Shown: positions 13,282 to 22,644, numbered from the stretch's first letter. The stretch is DNA of 64,000 nt from Mycetocola zhujimingii (GCF_003065425.1 NZ_CP026949.1:186001-250000); one strand, 5' to 3'. The notes: a model not told the origin generated them from the letters alone. Numbers and translations are program-made.

Positions 13282-14591
13282 TACTTCACTCCGAAGAATG
13301 CGCGGACGGATCCCATGGCGTCGATGGCCGCATCGACGTCGGCGGTCGTGTTGTAGAGATACGCGCTCGCACGGGTCGACGCTGTGACACCGAACCGGCG
13401 GTGCAGCGGCTGGGCGCAGTGGTGACCGACCCGCACGGCGATGCCGCGGTCGTCAAGGAACTGGCCAACGTCGTGGGCGTGGACCCCTTCGACGTCGACG
13501 CTCGCGAGGCCGGCGCGGTGCACGTCGGCACCCGGCCCGAGCACGCGTACTCCTGGCAGCGCGTCGAAGCCCTCGACGAGTCGTGCTCCGAGCGATGATT
13601 CCCACCGCTCGATCCGGTCCATGCCCACCGCCGTGAGGTAGTCGACGGCGGCGGCGAGTGCGATGGCCTGCGAGACTTTCTGGGTGCCGGCCTCGAACCG
13701 CTGGGGAGCGGGAAGATAACCGGATGCCTCCATGGTCACCGTCGTGATCATCGATCCGCCGGTGAGGAATGGGGGCATCGCGTCGAGCAGCTCTGCCCGG
13801 CCGTAGAGCACACCTATACCCGTTGGCGCGAGCATCTTGTGCCCGGAGAACACGGCGAAGTCCACGTCGAGAGCGGCGAGGTCGAGCGTGCGATGCGGCG
13901 CTGACTGGCAGGCGTCGAGTAGGACGAAAGCTCCGACGGCGTGTGCCAGGCGGACGAGGGTCTCGACCGGGTTGATGACGCCGGTGACGTTGGAGACGTG
14001 GGTGAACGTGACGATCTTCGTGCGGTCGGTGATCAGCCGTTCGGCCTCCTCCATCCGAAGCGTGCCGTCATCGTTCACCGGGATGTAGCGCAGCGTCGCA
14101 CCGGTGCGGGCGGCGAGTTCCTGCCACGGCACGAGGTTCGCGTGGTGCTCACCCTCTGTGGTCAGGATTTCGTCGCCGGCCTTCAGGACGAAGCGGGCGG
14201 CATCCGCACCGCCACGACCGAGGCTGGCGTTGGAGAAAGCGTAGGCGAGGAGATTGACGCCCTCCGTCGCGTTGGAGGTCCAGATGATTTCGTTGTCGCG
14301 CGCGCCGACGAAGCGGGCGACTGTGGAACGGGCGTTCTCGAACAGCTCGGTGGCGTTTGCGGCGAGGGTATGCGCACCGCGGTGGACCGCTGAGTTGTCG
14401 TGCTCGTAGAAGGAGCGTTCGGCGTCGAGCACGCTCGTCGGCTTCTGTGAGGTGGCCCCAGAGTCGAGGTAGACGAGGTCGTTGCCGTTGACCTTCTGGT
14501 TCAGCGCGGGGAAATCGCGGCGGAGAACGCGCACCTCGTCATCGGTCAGAGAGCCGCTGAGCTCCGTCGTCGCTGCGAGAGGGTGGGACAT
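13281..14591 (-). CDS. sufS: Cysteine desulfurase SufS
   Basis: 436 residues, fold-type I PLP enzyme. N-terminal FPALNQKVNGNDLVYLDSGATSQKP is diagnostic of the SufS/CsdA group. The TEGEHHANLVPWQ histidine block and the PLP lysine in FAVFSGHKMLAPTGIGVLYG follow. The catalytic cysteine sits in VRVGHHCAQPLHRR (class II, short loop). It releases sulfur from L-cysteine as enzyme persulfide and passes it to SufU, encoded immediately downstream. ATG 14591 fits the family start; the reading frame stays open further upstream. About 176 bases to the next gene hold nothing I recognise. Confidence 0.95.
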   Translation of the reverse strand: MSHPLAATTELSGSLTDDEVRVLRRDFPALNQKVNGNDLVYLDSGATSQKPTSVLDAERSFYEHDNSAVHRGAHTLAANATELFENARSTVARFVGARDNEIIWTSNATEGVNLLAYAFSNASLGRGGADAARFVLKAGDEILTTEGEHHANLVPWQELAARTGATLRYIPVNDDGTLRMEEAERLITDRTKIVTFTHVSNVTGVINPVETLVRLAHAVGAFVLLDACQSAPHRTLDLAALDVDFAVFSGHKMLAPTGIGVLYGRAELLDAMPPFLTGGSMITTVTMEASGYLPAPQRFEAGTQKVSQAIALAAAVDYLTAVGMDRIERWESSLGARLVEGFDALPGVRVLGPGADVHRAGLASVDVEGVHAHDVGQFLDDRGIAVRVGHHCAQPLHRRFGVTASTRASAYLYNTTADVDAAIDAMGSVRAFFGVK

Positions 14592-14767
14592 GCGGAACTC
14601 ACGATCTTGGGTCGGATTACGAAAGAGGCGAGGCAACGCGGTGTCTCGAGGCCTCTTCCAGTCAAGCGCAAACGGCGCCGGGCTATTCCTTCTATTGTGC
14701 TCCCCCGCGCTCGGAACAGCCACAGCACGAGAAACGCGATCGCGCTGGACGCTGGCGGCGCGGCCCG

Positions 14768-15811
14768 TCAGGCGGAGTCGCGCGCGACGAGCTTCGTCGG
14801 CATGGTCGTCGCCGTGTCGATCTCTTCGCCGTCGATCAGTCGCACGACGATCTCCGCCATTTTCGCGCCCATCGCGGCAGGCGCCTGGTTCACCGTCGTG
14901 AGCGGCGGGTCGATGGTGCTCGCGTAGCGGTCATCGTCATACCCGACGACAGCGATATCGCCGGGGATCGTCAGTCCTGCCTCGCGGATCACCGAATACG
15001 CCCCTGCGGCGAGCTGGTCGCTGTAGGTGAAGAGCCCGTCGATCGGAACACCCCGTGCGAGCAGTCGCCGCATCGCTTCGGCGCCGTCATCCGGTGAGTA
15101 GTCGCCGTACTCGATGAGCGAGTCATCGATGCCGGCGGAAGCGAGGGCCTCACGCCAGCCGGCTAGGCGGTCGATGCCGGGCGGCATGTCCTGCGGACCG
15201 GCGATCGTCGCGATTGAGCGGCATCCGCGCTCGATGAGTCTTTGGGTGGCCACGCGGGCGCCGGCGACGTTATCGACGTCGACGTAGTGCCCCTCCGCGG
15301 TCTCCGGGTTGATCGGGCGGCCACCGAAAACGATCGGCAACTGCTGCCCCAGGCGGGTGTACGAGTGGTCACCCGAGTGGTGCGAAACCACGAGGGCGCC
15401 ATCGACGTTGCCACCGAGCAGGTAGCGCCTCGTCTTGTCTGACTTGGTCTCCGACGCGATCAGCAGGTTGAGTGTGTAGTCGGTGTCGGCCAGGTACAGG
15501 GCGACGCCCTGAACCACCGAGGCAAAGAACGGGTCGTCGAAGACCTTCGCGGCCGACTCCGGGACCACGAGGGCGATGACCTGGGTCTTTCGACTGGCCA
15601 GCGACCTCGCGGCCCGGTTCGGCACGTAATTGAGCTCGGCAATCGCGTTCTGGACGAGCGCGACCACCTCCGCTGTCACTTTGGGGGAGGAGTTGACGAC
15701 GCGTGACACCGTTGCGCGCGACACTCCGGCGCGGGCAGCAACCATTTCGAGCGTCGGCGACTGCCCGGCGGATGCTGGCGCGCGTGTCGGTTCGATGTCT
15801 TGCGTTGTCAT
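14768..15811 (-). CDS. LacI-family repressor of the beta-glucoside locus (CebR-like)
   Basis: 347 residues. The LacI helix-turn-helix is TLEMVAARAGVSRATVSRVVN, followed by the hinge helix (LNYVPNRAARSLASRKTQ) and a periplasmic-binding-type effector domain. It follows the GH1 glucosidase gene by 27 bases on the same strand, the position of cebR behind cebEFG-bglC in Streptomyces. Two perfect 14-base palindromes before the binding-protein gene (20696-20733) are the expected operators, close to the known CebR/CelR box. Inference: represses uptake genes until cellobiose or a related glucoside binds. ATG 15811 has GAGGGG upstream; GTG 15820 overlaps that site and is less likely. Confidence 0.88.
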   Translation of the reverse strand: MTTQDIEPTRAPASAGQSPTLEMVAARAGVSRATVSRVVNSSPKVTAEVVALVQNAIAELNYVPNRAARSLASRKTQVIALVVPESAAKVFDDPFFASVVQGVALYLADTDYTLNLLIASETKSDKTRRYLLGGNVDGALVVSHHSGDHSYTRLGQQLPIVFGGRPINPETAEGHYVDVDNVAGARVATQRLIERGCRSIATIAGPQDMPPGIDRLAGWREALASAGIDDSLIEYGDYSPDDGAEAMRRLLARGVPIDGLFTYSDQLAAGAYSVIREAGLTIPGDIAVVGYDDDRYASTIDPPLTTVNQAPAAMGAKMAEIVVRLIDGEEIDTATTMPTKLVARDSA

Positions 15812-15838
15812 CCGCGTCACCCCCTCGGTCGTCCCACT

Positions 15839-17245
15839 CTAGTGCGCGAGTTCCACGGTCTTGGCGGCAGCGATCATCTCTGCGTATGCCAGTCCCGAGT
15901 CCTTGATCGTCCGCTCCTGGCTTGCGTAGTCGACGCGGACGATACCGAATCGCTTGTCGTATCCCCACGACCACTCGAAGTTGTCGAGGAGGGACCAGAC
16001 GAAATAACCGCGAACGTCCGCGCCGTCGGCGATGGCGTCCGACACGGCCTGAACGTGGTCAACGATGTATTGCGTGCGCTCGGCGTCGTGCACGCGGCCG
16101 CCCTCGAGAACGTCCTGGTATGCCGAGCCGTTCTCCGTGACGAAGAGCGGTGGCATGTTCGGGTACTCGCGGCCCAGTCGAACCAGCAACTTGTGCAGGC
16201 CGGAGGGGTTCACCTCCCAGTTCATCGCTGTGCGCGGCAGGCCGCGGGTCGGGAAGGTGATGTACTCGGATCCGATCCAGCACGACTTGATGTCGCGTTC
16301 GGTCGCTCCGGAGTGACCGTCGGTTCCTGAATCGTCCGGGTGCCCCGAGACCTGATCGTCGTGGTAGTGGTTGACGCCGAGGAAGTCGATCTTCGTTCCG
16401 ATGATCTCCATGTCGCCCGGCTGGATGACGTCACGCAGACCGAACTGCTCGAGGTCGTTGAGCGTGTCATCGGCGTATGCGCCGGTGACGATGGGGTCGA
16501 GGAACACCCGGTTCTGGAGCACGTCGAACCGGCGAGCTGCTTCGACATCAACAGGGTCGTTGGCATCGAGCGGGATGGCGTTCGACAGGTTGAGCGTGAT
16601 GCCGATCTGCTCTGCACCGAGCCCACGCAGCCGGTTCACGGCCAGCCCATGGGCCAGGTGCTGGTGGTGGATCGCGGCGACGGCGTCGTTCGGGTTCTGC
16701 CGGCCGGGTGCGTGCACACCGGAGGCATACCCGAGCAGGGAGGAGCAGAATGGCTCGTTGAACGTCGTCCAGTTCTTCACCCGATCGCCAAGAGTGCCAT
16801 AGACGGTCTCGGCATAGTCGGCAAAGCGCTCGGCTGTGTCGCGGTTTGCCCATCCGCCCTTCTCTTCGAGCGCCTGCGGCAGGTCCCAGTGATAGAGGGT
16901 CAGCCAGGGCAGGATGCCGGCACCGAGGAGTTCATCGACGAGCCTGGAGTAGAAGTCGAGTCCGGCCTGGTTCGGCTCGCGGTCGCCGGGTACGACGCGC
17001 GCCCAGCTGGTCGAGAACCTGTACGAGTCGAGGCCGAGCTTCTTCATGATTGCGACGTCACCGGCGTAGCGGTGGTAGTGGTCGACGGCGACCTCGAGAT
17101 CATCGCCGCCGGCGATGGCTCCCGGAACGCGAGCGAAAGCATCCCAGATCGAGTCTTCCTTGCCGTCCTCGTGGCCTGCCCCTTCGACCTGGGCCGCAGC
17201 GGTAGCCGACCCCCAGATAAAGGTGGGGGGAAAGTTGAGTGCCAT
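15839..17245 (-). CDS. GH1 beta-glucosidase
   Basis: 468 residues, full-length family 1 glycoside hydrolase starting with FPPTFIWGSATAAAQVEGA. The acid/base Glu lies in WTTFNEPFCSS (about residue 167) and the nucleophile Glu in LFVTENGSAY (about residue 370). No signal peptide: it acts in the cytoplasm on imported disaccharides and releases glucose. Its ATG shares one base with the TAA of the upstream permease gene, so it belongs to the transporter operon. The frame remains open far upstream, but that part is antiparallel noise within the permease gene. Functional equivalent of bglC in ceb loci. Confidence 0.93.
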   Translation of the reverse strand: MALNFPPTFIWGSATAAAQVEGAGHEDGKEDSIWDAFARVPGAIAGGDDLEVAVDHYHRYAGDVAIMKKLGLDSYRFSTSWARVVPGDREPNQAGLDFYSRLVDELLGAGILPWLTLYHWDLPQALEEKGGWANRDTAERFADYAETVYGTLGDRVKNWTTFNEPFCSSLLGYASGVHAPGRQNPNDAVAAIHHQHLAHGLAVNRLRGLGAEQIGITLNLSNAIPLDANDPVDVEAARRFDVLQNRVFLDPIVTGAYADDTLNDLEQFGLRDVIQPGDMEIIGTKIDFLGVNHYHDDQVSGHPDDSGTDGHSGATERDIKSCWIGSEYITFPTRGLPRTAMNWEVNPSGLHKLLVRLGREYPNMPPLFVTENGSAYQDVLEGGRVHDAERTQYIVDHVQAVSDAIADGADVRGYFVWSLLDNFEWSWGYDKRFGIVRVDYASQERTIKDSGLAYAEMIAAAKTVELAH

Positions 17246-18141
17246 TAACCTTTCACTGCTCCTTGCATAATGCCTGAAATGAGTTGTTTGCCCGCCACGA
17301 TGAAGAGGATGAGCAAGGGGACTGTAGCCATGATGGCCCCAGCGAGCACTATCGAGTAATCGACGTACCGCGCCGACTGCAGCTGGCTGAGTGCCGTCTG
17401 CAGCGTCGGGTTGCTCGCGTTGAGGACCAGGAGGGGCCAGAGGAAGTCGGTCCACGCCGTCATGAAGGTGAACAGGCCGAGGATCGCCATCGCTGGCCTG
17501 GCCGCGGGGACAGCGACGTGCCAGAAGGTCGAGATCATGCTGGCACCATCCATGCGGGCCGCCTCGATGAGCTCGTCCGGGATGACGTCGACCAGATACT
17601 GGCGCATGAAGAACACACCGAACGCCGTGACGAGGGTCGGGATGATCACCGCACCGATCTCTCCGGTCCAGCCGAGCGTCCTCATCACCATGAACAGGGG
17701 GATGATGCCGAGCTGGGTCGGAATGGCCATCGTCGCGATGACGAAGAGCATCAGGCCGTCGCGGCCCTTGAATCGGAGTTTGGCGAACGCATAACCGGCG
17801 AGTGTCGAGAAGGTGACGACGGACACCGTGATGATGCTCGAGATGAGCACGCTGTTGCCGAGCGCGAGCCAGAACGGCACGGTGTCGAAGACCTCGCCGA
17901 CGTTCTTCCAGAAGTTTCCTCCCGGCAGGAGCGGGGGCCAGGTCGAGCCGAACGCGGCGTTGCTTCGGGTGCCCATGACGAACGACCACCACAGGGGGTA
18001 GGCCGACGAGAGGAAGAACACGCCGAGGAGCGTGTAGGTCAGCCACCCTGGGCGCTTGTCGATCCCGAAGAACTTCGCTTTGCGTCGCGTGGGCAGGCTC
18101 GGAGGAGTCTCGGTCTGGCGGGTGAGGGTGTTCGCGCTCAT
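17245..18141 (-). CDS. Carbohydrate ABC transporter permease (MalG/CebG-like)
   Basis: 298 residues, six predicted membrane segments after a charged N terminus. The EAA loop reads ELIEAARMDGASMISTFWHVAVPAARPAMA, the ATPase contact of CUT1 permeases, and the C terminus ends VAGKQLISGIMQGAVKG as in MalG proteins. It overlaps the preceding permease gene by 4 bases and the glucosidase gene by 1. With the other permease and the binding protein it imports beta-glucosides; no ATPase is encoded here, so a shared MsiK-type ATPase is expected. Confidence 0.92.
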   Translation of the reverse strand: MSANTLTRQTETPPSLPTRRKAKFFGIDKRPGWLTYTLLGVFFLSSAYPLWWSFVMGTRSNAAFGSTWPPLLPGGNFWKNVGEVFDTVPFWLALGNSVLISSIITVSVVTFSTLAGYAFAKLRFKGRDGLMLFVIATMAIPTQLGIIPLFMVMRTLGWTGEIGAVIIPTLVTAFGVFFMRQYLVDVIPDELIEAARMDGASMISTFWHVAVPAARPAMAILGLFTFMTAWTDFLWPLLVLNASNPTLQTALSQLQSARYVDYSIVLAGAIMATVPLLILFIVAGKQLISGIMQGAVKG

Positions 18142-19283
18142 CGGTTACCCCTCTCTGCTGTCGGTGCTGGTGGGTCTGTCGGATTGGCGTGGCCGGGCGC
18201 GGGGAGCGTCACGGCCGAGGTTGCGGCGCCGCGCTTCACGGCGTCCCGCGCTTCGCGCTGGCGGACCTTGAGCAAGCGACGCTGTGCTCGTGCTTTCGCG
18301 CCTCTGCCCTCTGCCGTCGCGATGCTGCGGGACAGCAGGAAGTTGATCACGCCGAAGATCACGATGAGCAGGAACAACAGCCAGGCAATGGCCGAGGCTT
18401 TGCCGAAGTTCTGGCGGAAGAACGCCATCTCCCAGAGATAGAGCACGGTGGTCTGGAACTGCCGCTGTGATCCGCCGGCCGTGACCGGGTCGAAGAGGCG
18501 GGGCTCCGTGAAGATCTGCAGGCCGCCGATCGTCGCCGTGATGATGACGAAGATCATCGTCGGGCGAATCGAGGGGAGGGTAATGCTGAAGAACCGGCGG
18601 AGAGCCCCGGCGCCGTCGAGAGCGGCAGATTCGTGGATGTCGCGAGGCACCGACTGCATCGCTGCGAGCAGGATCAGCGCGTTGTATCCCGTCCACCGCC
18701 AGTTGACCATCGTCGCTATCGCGATGTGGCTTGGCAGCGTCTCGTTGCGCCACATGATCGGATCAATGCCGAAGCTCTCGAGGATGTTGTTGATCAGTCC
18801 GTATTCCTCGCCGAAGACGTTCGAGAAGATCATCGCGACGGCGACCGGGGTGACGACGTAGGGCAGGAGCACGCTCATCCGCCAGAACGTCTTCCCCCGC
18901 AGGTTCTGATCCAGCACCGCGGCGATGATGACGGCAGCGGTGAGCTGGGGAATTGAGGAGAGGAAGAAGATGCTCACCGTGTTAAACAGCGAGTTCCAGA
19001 AGAAACGGTCTCCGAGGACGGCCGTGAAGTTCCCCCGCCCGACGAATTCGCCCTGCCCCTTGAGCAGGTGCCAGTCGTACAGCGATACGACGAACGTATA
19101 GACCAGGGGGAACAGGCCGACGATGGCGAAGAGGATGAAGAATGGGGCGATGTAGAGGTAGGGGGAGGCCTTCACATCGAGGGCACTCAACCGGTGCTTC
19201 ATCGACATGGGCGCCTTCTTGGGCGTGCGCGACGCGCGGGGAGATGGACTCTCGACCGGCGGCCGGTTCAGTGTGCTTGTCAT
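18138..19283 (-). CDS. Sugar ABC transporter permease (MalF/CebF-like)
   Basis: 381 residues, six to seven membrane spans, with the EAA loop around ESAALDGAGALRRFFSITLPSIRP. N- and C-terminal cytoplasmic tails (about 35 and 50 residues, basic) are longer than usual. Second gene of the operon, separated from the binding-protein gene by 60 bases containing a strong stem-loop, which suggests lower expression of the permeases than of the binding protein. It overlaps the next permease gene by 4 bases. Confidence 0.92.
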   Translation of the reverse strand: MTSTLNRPPVESPSPRASRTPKKAPMSMKHRLSALDVKASPYLYIAPFFILFAIVGLFPLVYTFVVSLYDWHLLKGQGEFVGRGNFTAVLGDRFFWNSLFNTVSIFFLSSIPQLTAAVIIAAVLDQNLRGKTFWRMSVLLPYVVTPVAVAMIFSNVFGEEYGLINNILESFGIDPIMWRNETLPSHIAIATMVNWRWTGYNALILLAAMQSVPRDIHESAALDGAGALRRFFSITLPSIRPTMIFVIITATIGGLQIFTEPRLFDPVTAGGSQRQFQTTVLYLWEMAFFRQNFGKASAIAWLLFLLIVIFGVINFLLSRSIATAEGRGAKARAQRRLLKVRQREARDAVKRGAATSAVTLPAPGHANPTDPPAPTAERGNR

Positions 19284-19300
19284 GTTCTCGCGTCCAGGTG

Positions 19301-19328
19301 GAGGCCCCCGGACGGATCCGGGGGCCTC
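19301..19328 (-). promoter_or_regulatory. Intercistronic stem-loop behind the binding-protein gene
   Basis: GAGGCCCCCGGA/TCCGGGGGCCTC, 12-base perfect arms with a 4-base loop, between the binding-protein stop (19344) and the next start (19283). No U-run follows, so it is more likely an mRNA-stabilising or partial-termination element than a full terminator. Confidence 0.7.
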
Positions 19329-19343
19329 TTGGTCGGGTGCTTG

Positions 19344-20660
19344 CTAGTTATTGACGACCAGGTCGTTGAGGAGCGAGATGGCTTCATCCCATGCCTCGTC
19401 GGCGCTCGTGGTCTTGCCCGTGTCGAGCAGCTTCAGCGCGGGGCCGAAGACGTTCTCCTGGATAAGCGAGTCGTCAGGTCCCTTGAACTGGGCTTCAACT
19501 CCCTCGGCGCGTGAGGCGAGGATCGCTCCGGTCGGGGCGTTGTTGAACAGCTCGTTCGGAGTGGCCTCCTCTGCGAGCTTCTCCTGCGCTTCGATGGTGC
19601 TGGGGAAGTTGCCGGCCGCGGCGGACTGCTTCACCTGCTGCTCGGGTGCGGTCAGCCACTCGGCGAGGGCAGCGGCTTCCTCAGGGTGTTCCGATGAGGT
19701 GGGTACCGAGAGGAACGCTCCACCCCAGTTGGACGCTCCGCCGGGGAAGACATCGGCGAAGTCCCAGCCGGTCGAGGCATCGCCGCCGCCGGACTCGAGG
19801 GATCCCTTGATGGTGCCGAGCATCCAGCCCGGGCAAACGAAGGTGGCGAAGGAGCCATCAACGAATGCTTTGCCCTTGCCCCAGTCCCACGCGGTCTGGT
19901 TGGCCGAGAGGCCGTTTGCCGTGCCGGCCGCGAGCTGGTCGAAACGCTCACGCATTTCGGCGTTGTCCTCGATGTTCAGGTCACCATCCCTGGTGTAGTA
20001 ACCCTCGTCCATCTGGTTGACCATGGAGTTCCAGACGAAGCCCGAGTGGTCGTACCAGGCTTTGCCCGTTGCTGCCTTGTACTGCTCGCCGAGCTCGAAG
20101 TACTTTTCCCAGGTCGCGTCGTCGCCTCCGAAGAGCTCGGCGACCGCTTCACGGTCGCTCGGCAGGCCGGCGGCCTCGAAGAGCTTGCCGTTGTAGCAGA
20201 GGCCCTGTGGGCCGATGTCGGTGCCGTAGCCGATGACACGGCCATCGGGGTCTGTCCCCTGCTCGAACTTCCAGGGCACCCAGTTGTCTTTGATGTCGGC
20301 AGCGCCGTACTCGTTGAGGTCGACGAACTGGTCGGATACCCCCATGATTTGTCCGAGCCAGCCCTCTTCGATCGCGACGATGTCAGTGAGGCCGGAACCG
20401 GCGGAGATCTTGGTGAAGGCATCCGTGCGGGCGTTTCCGCCTGTGTCGATGTTGTCGGCCTTGATGGTGATGTTCGGGTTGGCTTTTTCGTACTCTTTGT
20501 AGAGCTCGTCGTAGCCGAAAGTGCCGAACGTGGTGATGGACAGTTCGATTTTTCCGTCAGCAGAGCCGGCGCCGTCTGAGGCGCAGCCGGTGGCGATTAA
20601 AGCAAAGGCTGCGGCGCCGGCGATGCCGGACGCGAGCCTGGTGCGGCGTGAGAGGTTCAC
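19344..20660 (-). CDS. Sugar ABC transporter substrate-binding lipoprotein (CebE-like)
   Basis: 438 residues. Signal peptide RRTRLASGIAGAAAFALIATGC with a lipobox cysteine near residue 24, then a family-1 solute-binding protein. Acidic, Trp-rich regions (WNSMVNQMDEGYY, ANQTAWDWGKGKAF) suit sugar binding. GTG 20660 is chosen because AAAGGAG lies 5 bases upstream and the lipoprotein signal starts directly there. It captures beta-glucosides, probably cellobiose, outside the membrane and delivers them to the two permeases. First gene of the operon, with promoter TTGACA/TAGCTT and two operators in its 5' leader. Confidence 0.9.
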   Translation of the reverse strand: MNLSRRTRLASGIAGAAAFALIATGCASDGAGSADGKIELSITTFGTFGYDELYKEYEKANPNITIKADNIDTGGNARTDAFTKISAGSGLTDIVAIEEGWLGQIMGVSDQFVDLNEYGAADIKDNWVPWKFEQGTDPDGRVIGYGTDIGPQGLCYNGKLFEAAGLPSDREAVAELFGGDDATWEKYFELGEQYKAATGKAWYDHSGFVWNSMVNQMDEGYYTRDGDLNIEDNAEMRERFDQLAAGTANGLSANQTAWDWGKGKAFVDGSFATFVCPGWMLGTIKGSLESGGGDASTGWDFADVFPGGASNWGGAFLSVPTSSEHPEEAAALAEWLTAPEQQVKQSAAAGNFPSTIEAQEKLAEEATPNELFNNAPTGAILASRAEGVEAQFKGPDDSLIQENVFGPALKLLDTGKTTSADEAWDEAISLLNDLVVNN

Positions 20661-20695
20661 GATCACTCCTTTGTGTGTGTGGACTGGTGCACTCC

Positions 20696-20733
20696 TGAGA
20701 GCGCTCTCATTTTGGGCGCTGAGAGCGCTCTCA
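20696..20733. promoter_or_regulatory. Two LacI-type operators
   Basis: TGAGAGCGCTCTCA occurs twice as a perfect 14-base palindrome (20696-20709 and 20720-20733), start to start 24 bases. It differs from the known CebR/CelR box TGGGAGCGCTCCCA by one symmetric base pair. Both sites lie between the -10 element and the binding-protein start codon, so repression would act on early transcription. Confidence 0.85.
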
Positions 20734-20746
20734 CGAATTACCGGCC

Positions 20747-20776
20747 AAGCTACGCGACACATCGCGTGCGTGTCAA
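20747..20776 (-). promoter_or_regulatory. Promoter of the beta-glucoside operon
   Basis: On the minus strand TTGACA (20776-20771), an 18-base spacer, and TAGCTT (20752-20747). The predicted start near 20740 puts the first operator around +7 to +20. Confidence 0.65.
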
Positions 20777-20939
20777 GCATTTCTTTCACCGCTCGTGAGT
20801 CGCGGCATCCGTCACGCGTTTTCCTCGACCGACGGCGGAGGGAGCCGCGCGGTGGGAGATCCAGCGGGGCGAGTGTCACGGGGCCTCTCTCACCCGGGTC
20901 GATTACCATGGGATTTAGCTCTCAACCAAAGGATTTTTT

Positions 20940-21860
20940 GTGCAGAACCCGTTCCCGTCCGTCAGCCCCCGCGTCAGAAAGCGCCGCATCACGGTACTGG
21001 CGGGCATTGTTGCGGTGGGAGCACTCGTTGCAGGGTGCGCAACACAAGGGGCACCAACGGATGCAACGGGAGATCGCCCGCAACCGTCTGTCTCCGCAAC
21101 GCCCAACGTGGTCAGCCAGGTCAGCGCAGTGGAGCCGGCGACCGGATCGGTGACCGGCGGAACGACGGTTTCCGTCTCCGGCACCGGGCTTAAGAAGGCA
21201 ACGGCCGTGACGGTCGGAGGGGTTCCCGCGTCGGATGTGACGGTGAAGGATGACACGACACTGACCTTCGTGGCTCCCGCGGCCGCCAATTACCAGCCTG
21301 TCGCCGCCGATGTCGTCGTGCTCGACGGCGAGACGCCGATCGGGTCACCCGTGCCGCTGACCTATGCGGTAGAGACCGGCATCGACGCCCAGATGTCATA
21401 CGCGATGACCCACTGGAGCGCGTACAACGAGGCCGAGTGGGGCAACCTCAACCCGGTCGGTGGCGACTGTGCCAACTTCGTCAGCCAAACCCTGATCGAA
21501 CGCGGCTGGGAGCAGTCCGATGCGTGGCACAACAATCGGGCCGGTGCTGACTGGACGCCCGCCTGGGGATATGTGCCCGCCATGGACGACTGGTTCGCCA
21601 GTTCCGAAGGGCCGGAGGCTACCCGGCTGTCCATCGAGGAGCGGGACAAGGTGAAGGTCGGCGACGTCGCCATGTTCGACTGGAACCTCAATGACACTCC
21701 CGACCACGTCATGATCGTGTCGAAGGTGTTTGTCGAGGGTGACAAGACCGTGGTCCAGCTGGTCGGGCACAACAAGGACTTCGATTACAGGGACCTCGAC
21801 ACCACCATCACCGTCGAGCACCCGGGTGGTACCGCGTGGTTCTGGAGCATCCCCGCCTAA
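20940..21860 (+). CDS. Secreted lipoprotein with IPT/TIG domain and amidase_6 domain
   Basis: 306 residues. Lipoprotein signal with LVAGC (Cys about residue 31), a Ser/Pro linker, an IPT/TIG-like Ig domain (VEPATGSVTGGTTVSVSGTG, residues 60-140), then a putative amidase domain with GGDCANFVSQTLIERGW (catalytic Cys) and DHVMIVSKV (catalytic His), as in PF12671. Such proteins are thought to cleave peptide or amide bonds at the cell surface, possibly cell-wall peptides; this is inferred from family only. GTG 20940 has AAAGGA upstream. Divergent from the beta-glucoside operon and followed after 24 bases by another lipoprotein hydrolase. Confidence 0.8.
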   Translation: MQNPFPSVSPRVRKRRITVLAGIVAVGALVAGCATQGAPTDATGDRPQPSVSATPNVVSQVSAVEPATGSVTGGTTVSVSGTGLKKATAVTVGGVPASDVTVKDDTTLTFVAPAAANYQPVAADVVVLDGETPIGSPVPLTYAVETGIDAQMSYAMTHWSAYNEAEWGNLNPVGGDCANFVSQTLIERGWEQSDAWHNNRAGADWTPAWGYVPAMDDWFASSEGPEATRLSIEERDKVKVGDVAMFDWNLNDTPDHVMIVSKVFVEGDKTVVQLVGHNKDFDYRDLDTTITVEHPGGTAWFWSIPA

Positions 21861-21884
21861 CCCCGGCTCGGGATTGGACAGCAT

Positions 21885-22559
21885 ATGCCCCGCATAAACC
21901 AAACGAAACGCGTGCTCCTCGCGCTTGCGTTCGCCGGTATCGGGGCAGGGTTCGTCGCGTGTTCTGCGGCCGACGAGGGGCTGTCATCACCGGACTCCGG
22001 GCAGCCGGTAGCGGCCTTTTACGGCGACTCCTACACGCAAGGTGCTGGCGCAAGCGATCCGTCACTCCGTTGGTCGACGCTCATCGCCGCCGACCGCAAC
22101 TGGACCGAGTTCAACCCGAGCGTGAGCGGTCTCGGTTTCGTGAACAATCGCGACCGTCTCCCCGAGGACCTCGTCGGGCTCATCGTCAACGAGAAACCCG
22201 ACATCGTCATCGTCACGATGGGACTCAACGACAACTTTGCTCCGCCGACCGCGGCCGACGATCTCAAGCAGGCCATCGAGGGCGACCTGGGAACCTTCGC
22301 GGATGAGCTTCCTGACGCCCGCCTCGTGGTCGTCGAACCGTTCTGGTACACCGATGAGAGACCGGAAACCGTCGGCACCATCATCGGCTGGGTGCGGGAT
22401 GCCGCCGTCGGAGTCGACGCGGACTACATCGAGGGAGCCTCACGGTGGCTGGAGGGCCACCCGGAATGGATGTCGGTCGACGGTATCCACCCCAACGACG
22501 AGGGATACGCCGAGATCGCCGAGCGCATGGACGAGGAACTGGCCGCACTCGGCCTGTAG
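21885..22559 (+). CDS. Secreted SGNH/GDSL-type hydrolase lipoprotein
   Basis: 224 residues. Lipoprotein signal ending FVAC (Cys about 27), then block I FYGDSYTQGAG with the nucleophile Ser, block III TMGLNDNF (Asn), and block V VDGIHPNDEGY with the catalytic Asp/His pair. SGNH enzymes are esterases or acetylesterases acting on wall sugars, polysaccharides or lipids. It sits 24 bases after the amidase lipoprotein, probably co-transcribed, suggesting a joint role at the envelope. Confidence 0.87.
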   Translation: MPRINQTKRVLLALAFAGIGAGFVACSAADEGLSSPDSGQPVAAFYGDSYTQGAGASDPSLRWSTLIAADRNWTEFNPSVSGLGFVNNRDRLPEDLVGLIVNEKPDIVIVTMGLNDNFAPPTAADDLKQAIEGDLGTFADELPDARLVVVEPFWYTDERPETVGTIIGWVRDAAVGVDADYIEGASRWLEGHPEWMSVDGIHPNDEGYAEIAERMDEELAALGL

Positions 22560-22644
22560 CCAGCTGCCGAGAGCCTCAGTTCCGGCCCAAAGCACCGGTT
22601 GCGCCGGATGTTCTTGACCGCAGCTGAGGCGCTCGGCGCGTGAG

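Noticed and set aside
17246-18046. Long N-terminal extension of the GH1 glucosidase frame (735 codons in total)
   Set aside because: It lies over the well-conserved permease gene in another frame and has no family resemblance; GH1 starts at 17245.
17284-18441. 385-codon plus-strand frame opposite the permease genes
   Set aside because: His/Glu/Asp/Arg-rich antisense frame, a typical shadow of high-GC genes.
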